Assembly: GCA_947595585.1 (NCBI GenBank)
Contig: CANQET010000005.1
Span: 59,467-123,466 of the forward strand
Source: an uncultured Clostridia bacterium
GTDB taxonomy: Bacteria; Bacillota; Clostridia; Christensenellales; Borkfalkiaceae
Direction: 5' to 3'
Length of the DNA: 64,000 bases
Shown here: piece by piece, positions 9,680 to 15,949 of the stretch
Numbering within the stretch: position 1 is the first letter of the stretch
Layout: every line of letters starts with the position of its first letter
Made by a program: the position numbers and the translations under genes
Notes under the pieces: model-generated
Databases searched by the model: none
Seen by the model: the letters and a program-made list of their open reading frames with translations, nothing else
What the model was told of the DNA's origin: nothing

Positions 9680-9962
9680 ATTCCTCCGCCAAATCCCGCC
9701 ACTCGGGATTGAGCGTAGCGATCAAAGCATTCTTCTTTTCTCTTCTCCACGCCTTGATCTCTTTTTCGCGATGAATTGCATCATTCACGCTTGTATATTC
9801 TTCAAAGTAAACAAGTTTATGCACACGGTACTTCTTGGTGAAACCTTCTCGTACACCGTTTTTGTGCTCGGTGACACGTCGTTCGAGATTGTTCGTTACT
9901 CCTACATAAACAACCGAATTCGTTTTATTCGCCATGATGTAGATGTAGAAAGTATCACTCAC
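9678..9962 (-). CDS. Small GIY-YIG endonuclease inside a repeat hairpin
   Basis: 94 residues, one GIY-YIG domain of the YhbQ/UPF0213 type: FYIYI and VVYVGVTNNLERR form the two halves of the catalytic signature, followed by an EHKNG segment, KLVYFEEY, the metal-binding Glu region in AIHREKEIKAW, and a NPEWRDL ending typical of the family. The start is a GTG at 9962 with AGAAGGTG upstream; this is required because the IYI strand precedes the first Met. The gene occupies exactly the loop of a CGTCATTCCGAAC repeat: its stop codon overlaps the left arm (9670-9679) and its ribosome site abuts the right arm (9977-9986). It lies between pilA and pilD but is probably a passenger. Confidence 0.88.
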   Translation of the reverse strand: MSDTFYIYIMANKTNSVVYVGVTNNLERRVTEHKNGVREGFTKKYRVHKLVYFEEYTSVNDAIHREKEIKAWRREKKNALIATLNPEWRDLAEE

Positions 9963-9966
9963 GTTA

Positions 9967-10206
9967 CACCTTCTTTGAGATTTCTCGCTACGCTCGAAAT
10001 GACGTATCGGGGTGACGTATCGGGGAGCCTCCGCCTCACTGCGGGCACACGCCACACGCCGTCGCACACACGCAGGTACACGCCACAGCGCGTCATTCCG
10101 AACCCGCCCTCAGTACGTCATTCCGAACCCCGTTAGGGGTGAGGAATCTCGCCCTTCCGTTTCCATTCTTTGAGATTTCTCGCTACGCTCGAAATGACGT
10201 ATCGGG
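9967..10206. repeat. CGTCATTCCGAAC repeat cluster, right of GIY-YIG gene
   Basis: Right arm of the interrupted repeat (GAGATTTCTCGC, CGAAATGACG, 9977-10004), a stretch rich in ACACGCC (10039-10095), then a further copy at 10098-10202 whose loop is enlarged by CTTCCGTTTCCATTC. Shows that the loop of this repeat tolerates insertions. Confidence 0.8.
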
Positions 10207-10384
10207 GTGACGTATCGGGGAGCCCTCCTCGCGGCTTAGCTATGGCGATCTCATGGCAAGGGCCTTTCGGCCCGAATTGCCGTGACATCGGGGGACGTAT
10301 CGTCCCCTTCTGTTTTTGTTTCCGTTCCGCCGCATCCCACATCCCTGTATCGGCGACTACGGTTGATTTTGATGTGAGTGTGTG
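10207..10384. other. pilA 3' region with two hairpins
   Basis: Contains GGCAAGGGCC-TTTC-GGCCCGAATTGCC (10255-10281) and GGGGACG-TAT-CGTCCCC (10290-10306). On the plus strand the second is followed by a T-rich tract. Neither is an evident terminator for pilA, which is read on the minus strand. No gene seen. Confidence 0.5.
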
Positions 10385-10810
10385 TTACGACGTTGTGAGC
10401 TCCATTTGGTTAATCTTAACAACAACAGTGATGACTTCGCCGCTCTTCTTGTACGATTCTGCGACTACCGTCTTGTTCACAATGATTTTCGTGATGTCGC
10501 CATTGGCATTGATGGTAGCGGTAGCATACCAAGGGCCTACCAACTCCCAAGCCTTATTGGTTTCATTGAAAGTAAAAATATCATTGGTACTGTCTTTGGT
10601 TTCGTTACCGGTTATTGCGGGTGCCTCCACGTTCAAAATCTCGACGACGGCTGCGCCACGGACGGCACGGATATTAGCGTCTTTCGTTGCATCTTGCGCC
10701 TTGTTGAGTGCGGTTACAAAAAGCGGAACCGCAATCGCGGTAAGGACAGCGATGATCGCAACGACGATCAAGAGCTCGGCAAGGGTGAAGCCCTTTTTCT
10801 TGTTTTTCAT
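10385..10810 (-). CDS. pilA: Type IV major pilin
   Basis: 141 residues. A classic class III leader: short basic MKNKKKG, cleavage before Phe, then FTLAELLIVVAIIAVL with the conserved Glu at mature position 5. The hydrophobic helix continues to about residue 50 (ALNKAQDATKDANIRAV) and a small C-terminal domain follows without a disulfide pair. It is the only pilin in the locus, so minor pilins are absent or encoded elsewhere. ATG at 10810 is preceded by AAGGAG. The AT-rich leader (10811-10860) contrasts with neighbouring DNA and suggests its own strong promoter, although I could not fit a clean -35/-10 pair. Confidence 0.95.
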   Translation of the reverse strand: MKNKKKGFTLAELLIVVAIIAVLTAIAVPLFVTALNKAQDATKDANIRAVRGAAVVEILNVEAPAITGNETKDSTNDIFTFNETNKAWELVGPWYATATINANGDITKIIVNKTVVAESYKKSGEVITVVVKINQMELTTS

Positions 10811-10853
10811 TGTTACATTTCTCCTTATAAGAATAATGATTTTTTTATTTCAT

Positions 10854-10876
10854 ACGTTGTTGGGATGAGACAACGT
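10854..10876. promoter_or_regulatory. Inverted repeat upstream of pilA
   Basis: ACGTTGT (10854-10860), nine bases, ACAACGT (10870-10876): a perfect 7-bp dyad about 45 bases upstream of the pilin ATG. Size and position fit a regulator-binding site or a leader hairpin. No regulator is identified. Confidence 0.4.
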
Positions 10877-10934
10877 TGAAACCTTGGTTTTTTTGGGTGC
10901 GTGCCCGCGGGGCCTATCATGTGCGCCCCTCGGC

Positions 10935-11216
10935 GGGGCCTATTGTTACGTCATTTCGAACCCCCAACGGGGGTGAGAAATCTCAAGGACGAGATTCCTC
11001 ACTACGTTCGGAATGACGTGCTGAATTGCCGTTCGGAATGACGTGCTGAATTGCCGTTCGGAATGACGTGCTGAATTGCAATTCGGGATGAGGAAGGACT
11101 GCGTACTTGCTTTGTCGCCGCCCCACCCCCTTGATCCCCCTCCCACGGAGGGGGTAGGTGCACTGTTCTCCAACCACGGAGGGAGTAGGTGTGCCGTTCT
11201 CCAACCACGGAGGAAG
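10935..11216. repeat. Composite repeat block, copy 1 (downstream of pilC)
   Basis: Starts GGGGCCTATTGTTACG and runs through a CGTCATTTCGAAC unit, three tandem 25-bp units (11010-11034, 11035-11059, 11060-11084; each GGAATGACGTGCTGAATTG plus GCCGTTC-like end), then a C-rich hairpin module (11113-11157) and about two tandem units ending in ACTGTTCTCCAACCACGG. The same modules in the same order and orientation recur at 12660-12993, so pilC lies between direct repeats. Confidence 0.85.
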
Positions 11217-11222
11217 CCCCCC

Positions 11223-12440
11223 TCAAATGCCACCGGCACCGGTGGACATCGAGAAGATCGGCATGTAGATCGCGATCACGATGAAGGCGACCAACACGCC
11301 GAGGATGATCGTGATCATCGGCTCGAGCAGGCCAAGCGCCGCATCCGAGGCCGAGGTCGCTTCCTCGCTGTAGTAGAGCCCGATCGTGCGGAGCGTATCC
11401 TCGAGCATACCCGAGGACTCGCCGACGGTGATCATTTCGATGAGCATATCGGGCAGATATTGGGAGTTCTTGAGGGCTTCGCCGAGGCTCATGCCCCCTT
11501 CGAGCTTGATGATGGCTTCGCTGAGTTCTTTGCCCACGCAGCGGCTATCCACCACGCGGCTGACGATATCGAGCGCCTTCGTGACGGGAAGCCCCGCGGC
11601 GAGCAGGGTTGCAAGGGTATTTGCGACCTGCGCCGCCGCATTGTAGCGGGTGATCTTCCCGATGACGGGCAATTTCATCTTTAACTTGGAGTATGCCATC
11701 TTGCCTTTCTCGGATTTGCCGAAGAGGTAGAGCCCGAGGATGATGGCGGCGATGACGATGAGGAGCAGATACCACCAGGTCGATAGGAAGTGCGAGATGG
11801 CGATGAGGATGCGCGTCGGCAGCGGAAGTTCGGTGCCGAAGGATTGCAGGGTGTCCGTCATCGTAGGGACGAGGACGATCATGACGATCGCGATGACGAC
11901 GATCGCGATAAGAAGGACGATGATGGGATAGGTGAGGGCGGATTTTACCTTCTTATTCGTCTTATGGGCGCGCGTGTAGTAGACTTCGAGGCTGTGGAAG
12001 GATTCCTCGAGGGTACCTGATTCCTCCCCCGCGCGGACGGTCTCGATGAACACGGCGGGGATCTTCTTTCCATTCTTTTCAAGGCTGCCCGCAAGCGAGT
12101 AGCCTGCGGCGACGTCTGCCGCGCTCGCACGCAAGATGCGGCGCATGAGCTTATCGTCGCACTGGTCGGCGATGAGCTCGATGGTGCGCGTCATCGGAAG
12201 ACCTGCCTTGAGCATGATGAAAAATTGGTTGGCGGTGAGCGCCAGCGTCTTATTGCTGACCCAGAGCGGCTCGTTGATATCGATGTTGATGCGGCGCTCC
12301 TTGCGGACGGGGCGGATATCTTCGACGACGGTGCACGTCTTGTGGATCTCGTTCATCGCCTCGAATTCATCGTACGCCTCAATCACACCGTTGACGGTGG
12401 AGCCGTCTTGCGCGATCGCTCGATACTTGAAAGTCTTCAT
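11223..12440 (-). CDS. pilC: Type IV pilus inner-membrane platform protein
   Basis: 405 residues of the GspF/PilC family, the membrane platform on which PilB and PilT act. Two homologous T2SSF domains are visible: the first about 68-190 (FFIMLKAGLPMTRTIELIAD; SFHSLEVYYTRAHK), the second about 270-395 (NTLATLLAAGLPVTKALDI; EDTLRTIGLYYSEE). TM segments lie about 165-190, 210-235 and 370-400. N-terminus MKTFKYRAIAQDGSTV is typical. ATG at 12440 follows AAGGAGGGCAA. Repeat blocks flank it on both sides, separating it from pilT by 569 bases and pilA by 412. Confidence 0.95.
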   Translation of the reverse strand: MKTFKYRAIAQDGSTVNGVIEAYDEFEAMNEIHKTCTVVEDIRPVRKERRINIDINEPLWVSNKTLALTANQFFIMLKAGLPMTRTIELIADQCDDKLMRRILRASAADVAAGYSLAGSLEKNGKKIPAVFIETVRAGEESGTLEESFHSLEVYYTRAHKTNKKVKSALTYPIIVLLIAIVVIAIVMIVLVPTMTDTLQSFGTELPLPTRILIAISHFLSTWWYLLLIVIAAIILGLYLFGKSEKGKMAYSKLKMKLPVIGKITRYNAAAQVANTLATLLAAGLPVTKALDIVSRVVDSRCVGKELSEAIIKLEGGMSLGEALKNSQYLPDMLIEMITVGESSGMLEDTLRTIGLYYSEEATSASDAALGLLEPMITIILGVLVAFIVIAIYMPIFSMSTGAGGI

Positions 12441-12500
12441 TTGCCCTCCTTATTCTGATTTTGTGTATGTTTGCAAGACTTATGTTTTTTGCGTGGGTAG

Positions 12501-12597
12501 GTGCCTATCATGCGCGGCCCGAGGGGGCCTATCATGTGCGACCCGACAGGGCCTATCATGTGCGACCCGACAGGGCCTATCATGCGCGTGCCCCCGA
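12501..12597. repeat. 24-bp tandem repeat
   Basis: Four consecutive units of GGGCCTATCATGTGCGACCC plus GACA (about 12501-12597), the middle two identical. A related GGGCCTATCATGTGCG unit occurs at 10910-10930. The unit contains no clear palindrome and the array has no spacers. Confidence 0.75.
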
Positions 12598-12659
12598 CAC
12601 GGATTCTCCCGTGCGTGCCCCCTCCATTGGAGGGGGGTAGGGGGGTGGGCGGGTGACGA

Positions 12660-12993
12660 CGGGGCCTATTGTTACGTCATTTCGAACCCCCAACGGGGGT
12701 GAGAAATCTCAAGGACGAGATTCCTCACTACGTTCGGAATGACGTACTGAATTGCAATTCGGAATGACGTACTGAATTGCCGTTCGGAATGACGTACTGA
12801 ATTGCAATTCGGGATGACGTACTGAATTGCCGTTCGGGATGAGGAAGGACTGCGTACTTGCTTTGTCGCCGCCCCACCCCCTTGATCCCCCTCCCACGGA
12901 GGGGGTAGGTGCACTGTTCTCCAACCACGGAGGGGGTAGGTGCACTGTTCTCCAACCATGGAGGGGGTAGGTGTGCCGTTCTCCAACCACGGA
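12660..12993. repeat. Composite repeat block, copy 2 (upstream of pilC)
   Basis: Same modules as 10935-11216. The first 83 bases match exactly by eye. It has four 25-bp units (12736-12760, 12761-12785, 12786-12810, 12811-12835) whose ends alternate GCAATTC and GCCGTTC, so GAATTGCAATTC palindromes form. Then the C-rich hairpin module (12870-12910) and three tandem units with ACTGTTCTCCAACC. Confidence 0.85.
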
Positions 12994-13009
12994 GGCCGCG
13001 GGGCCCGAA

Positions 13010-14059
13010 TCAATAGACGTTCTTGCGGACGTATTCGGGGTCGTGCGCGGCGGCACGGGCCGTCTCGGCCGAGATCACGTGCTGGCGGAAGAGCGCGATG
13101 ATCGAGTTATCCATCGTCACCGAGCCCTCGACGGCCGAAGTCGCCATCGAGCTTGCGATCTGCGGCGTCTTGCCCTCGCGGATGAGGTTGCGGATGGCAG
13201 GCGTCACCATCATGAGTTCACAAGCCGCCACGCGCCCCCCGTTCTTCTTGGGAAGAAGCTGTTGGGAGAGGACGGCCATGAGCGTCGTCGAGAGCTGCAT
13301 GCGGATCTGCTTCTGCCGCATTTCGGGGAAGACGTCCACGATACGGTCGATGGAATCGGGCGCCGAATTGGTGTGGAGCGTCGCAAAGACGAGGTGGCCC
13401 GTCTCGGCGGCGGTGAGCGCCGTCTCGATGGTGGAAAGGTCGCGCATTTCGCCGATGAGGATGACGTCGGGATCCTCGCGCAGGATGGCGCGCAGGCCCG
13501 TCGCATAGCTCTCGGTATCCGCCCCGATCTCGCGCTGGTTGATGATGCACTTATCGGGTTCGTAGATATATTCGATGGGGTCTTCGAGGGTGATGATATG
13601 CCCGCTCGTGGTATGGTTGATGCGGTTGAGCATGGCGGCGAGCGTCGTCGATTTGCCCGAGCCCGTCTCACCCGTGACGAGGACGATGCCGCGGCCGAGC
13701 TTGGGCAGGGTCTGCACCATGGGCGGCAGGCCGAGCGTATCGAGCTCGGGGATGCGGTCGGAAAGGATACGGATGGCGGCAGAGACCGAGCCCTGCTGGC
13801 GGAACAGATTGATACGGCAACGGATATGCCCCGGGAAGGTGATCGCGAGGTCGAGCTCGCCCATCTTCTCGATGACGGGGTATTGTCCGCCCGCCATCTG
13901 TTTGGCGTAGAATTCGCAATCGGCAGAAGAGAGCGGAAGGCCGAAATCCGTGAGCGTTCCGTCGATGCGGAAGCGGGGCGGAAGGTTCCGCACGAGGTGG
14001 ATATCCGAAGCGCGCATATCCCTTGCCTGCGCTACGAGTTTGTTGAGATCCATTGGCAT
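13010..14059 (-). CDS. pilT: Type IV pilus retraction ATPase
   Basis: 349 residues, normal PilT length. N-terminal PAS-like domain with MRASDIHLVRNLPPRFRI; Walker A GETGSGKST; Asp box ITLEDPIEYIYEP; Walker B VILIGEMRDLST; His box TGHLVFATLHTN; and the retraction motif region AIRNLIREGKTPQI (AIRNLIRE is the PilT hallmark). This separates it from the assembly ATPase PilB. ATG at 14059 has AGGAGT five bases upstream; a second ATG at 14053 is less well placed. Lies 43 bases after pilB in the same operon. Confidence 0.96.
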   Translation of the reverse strand: MPMDLNKLVAQARDMRASDIHLVRNLPPRFRIDGTLTDFGLPLSSADCEFYAKQMAGGQYPVIEKMGELDLAITFPGHIRCRINLFRQQGSVSAAIRILSDRIPELDTLGLPPMVQTLPKLGRGIVLVTGETGSGKSTTLAAMLNRINHTTSGHIITLEDPIEYIYEPDKCIINQREIGADTESYATGLRAILREDPDVILIGEMRDLSTIETALTAAETGHLVFATLHTNSAPDSIDRIVDVFPEMRQKQIRMQLSTTLMAVLSQQLLPKKNGGRVAACELMMVTPAIRNLIREGKTPQIASSMATSAVEGSVTMDNSIIALFRQHVISAETARAAAHDPEYVRKNVY

Positions 14060-14102
14060 GGGGTACTCCTCTCGGGCAGCGCCCGAACGGTGAGATTATT
14101 TG

Positions 14103-15800
14103 TCAGTCGGCGGTCACGTTCAAGACGCCGAGGGCCTCTTCGGCCGTCGTCACGCCGCGCAGGACGAGGCTGCGGCAGGCATCGATGAGCGGGGTGAAGT
14201 TCCCCTCTTTGGCACGGCTCGAAAGCTGTGCCGCATGGTGCCCTTCGGCGACGGCGTGCTTGAAGTCCTTATCCATGATGAGGATCTCGAAGACGCCCGT
14301 GCGCCCGACGTAACCCGTATGATAGCAATGCGGGCAGCCCTTGCCGCGGTAGAACTTGAGATCGCGGGTCCGCGAAATGCCGAGGCGGGCGAGCTGCTCG
14401 TCGCTCGGGGTGTAGCTCTCCTTGCAGTGCGGGCAGATGCAACGCACGAGGCGCTGCGAGATGATGCCGTTGAGCGCATCCGCGATGAGGTAGGGCTCGA
14501 CGCCGATATCGATGAGACGGTCGATGGCCGAGATGGCGTCGTTGGTATGCACGGTCGAGAGCACGAGGTGGCCCGTGATCGCAGAGCGGATGGCGATCTC
14601 CGCCGTCTCTTGGTCGCGGATCTCACCGATCGCAATGATATCGGGGTCTTGGCGGAGGATGGCGCGCAGGCCTTCCGCAAACGTCATGCCCGATTTCTCG
14701 CTGATCTGCACCTGGTTGACGCCGTCGATATCGTATTCGACAGGGTCTTCGAGCGTGACGAGGTTGACTTCGTCGGTATTGAGCGTGCGGATCATGGTAT
14801 ACATCGTCGAAGATTTGCCCGATCCCGTAGGACCGACGATGAGGACCATGCCGTGGGCGTTCGAGAGAAGTTTGTTGTATTTCTTGAGGTTCTCCCCCTC
14901 GAGGCCGATCGCGGCCGCATCGAGCAGCTGGGCGGACTTATCGAGCAGACGGATGACGACTTTCTCGCCGTACATCGTGGGGAGGGTAGACATACGAAGG
15001 TCGATATTGTGCCCCTTCACGAGGACGTTGGCTCTGCCGTCTTGCGGGGTACGCATCTCGGCGATATCCATGCCGCCCATGATCTTGAGGCGGGAGACGA
15101 CGGTGCGCTTGAGCTCATCGGGCACGGTGAGGACGGTGCGGAGCTTGCCGTCGATACGCATGCGGACGACGACTTCATCGGCACGCGGCTCGAGGTGGAT
15201 ATCGCTCGCACGCTCGACGGAGGCACGCTCGAGGATAGAGTTGACGAGGCGGACGGTGGGCGCGGATTGCGTGTCGTCGGTGACCTCTTCGGCATGCGGA
15301 CGGGCGGCCGCGGGAGCCGCTTCGCGCACGGTGGAATCGATCCGCATCTCTTCGATGGCACGCGCCACGCCTTCGTTGCCGTAGAGCGTGGAGATGGCCT
15401 TATTGACGGCGACCGTCGTCGCGATCTTGGGGATGACGCGCTTCCTTGTCGCCGTGCGGACTTCCTCGAGGGCGACGAAGTTGAGCGGATCGGACATCGC
15501 GAGCGTGAGTTCATCTTTATTGAGACGGACGGGAACGACGCCGTGCCGCCGCGCGATGCTCTTGGGCACGAGCGAAGCAAGCTCGATGGGAATGCGGACT
15601 TTGCTCAGGTCGATGAAATCGATCCCGAGCTGCAATTCGAGCGTCTCGATGAGGCGCTGTTCGTTGATGATGCCCTCGTCGATGAGGATCGTTCCGAGAC
15701 GCTCATGGCGCGTCTTCTGCAGTTCGAGCGCCCGATCGAGCTGCTCCTGCGTGATCGCTCCGTTATTGACGAGGATATCGCCCAAACGAAAATATTCCAT
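14103..15800 (-). CDS. pilB: Type IV pilus assembly ATPase with MshEN c-di-GMP-binding domain
   Basis: 565 residues. The N-terminus has two tandem MshEN motifs: RLGDILVNNG...ITQEQLDRALELQ about residues 5-28 and RLGTILIDEG...INEQRLIETLELQ about 35-58. Both keep the R-L-G, Gly and terminal Gln positions known to bind c-di-GMP in MshE-type ATPases. The motor follows: Walker A GPTGSGKSS, VTLEDPVEYDI, Walker B IIAIGEIRDQET, and a zinc site CICPHC / GCPHC. It drives pilin polymerisation. ATG at 15800 has AAGGGGAG upstream. Own promoter at 15857-15885. A c-di-GMP enzyme is encoded just upstream. Confidence 0.96.
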   Translation of the reverse strand: MEYFRLGDILVNNGAITQEQLDRALELQKTRHERLGTILIDEGIINEQRLIETLELQLGIDFIDLSKVRIPIELASLVPKSIARRHGVVPVRLNKDELTLAMSDPLNFVALEEVRTATRKRVIPKIATTVAVNKAISTLYGNEGVARAIEEMRIDSTVREAAPAAARPHAEEVTDDTQSAPTVRLVNSILERASVERASDIHLEPRADEVVVRMRIDGKLRTVLTVPDELKRTVVSRLKIMGGMDIAEMRTPQDGRANVLVKGHNIDLRMSTLPTMYGEKVVIRLLDKSAQLLDAAAIGLEGENLKKYNKLLSNAHGMVLIVGPTGSGKSSTMYTMIRTLNTDEVNLVTLEDPVEYDIDGVNQVQISEKSGMTFAEGLRAILRQDPDIIAIGEIRDQETAEIAIRSAITGHLVLSTVHTNDAISAIDRLIDIGVEPYLIADALNGIISQRLVRCICPHCKESYTPSDEQLARLGISRTRDLKFYRGKGCPHCYHTGYVGRTGVFEILIMDKDFKHAVAEGHHAAQLSSRAKEGNFTPLIDACRSLVLRGVTTAEEALGVLNVTAD

Positions 15801-15856
15801 AGATCTCCCCTTTCGTGCTTCTGCTTTTCCGCGGCTTGGGTTTTTCCGCTTCCAAA

Positions 15857-15885
15857 ACTATAGCACGCCCTATTTGATATGTCAA
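15857..15885 (-). promoter_or_regulatory. Sigma-A promoter of the pilus operon
   Basis: Minus strand TTGACA (15880-15885), 17 bases, TATAGT (15857-15862). Transcript would start near 15850, about 50 bases before the pilB ATG. It makes pilB transcription at least partly independent of the signalling operon upstream. Confidence 0.8.
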
Positions 15886-15938
15886 GAAATTTCGGCCTTC
15901 GAGGCCTCCGATCCCCCGAATTTCTTCAAATGGGGGTC
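15886..15938 (-). terminator. Probable weak terminator after hybrid kinase
   Basis: Minus strand: GACCCCC ... GGGGGATC stem (15910-15938) then GGCCTCGAAGGCC (15894-15906) followed by GAAATTTCTT. Two stems but a poor U tract, so readthrough into pilB is possible. Confidence 0.45.
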
Positions 15939-15949
15939 GGAAAACCGCT

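Noticed and set aside
12736..12835. Possible CRISPR array from 25-bp repeats
   Set aside because: Units are contiguous with no spacers, and no cas gene is nearby.
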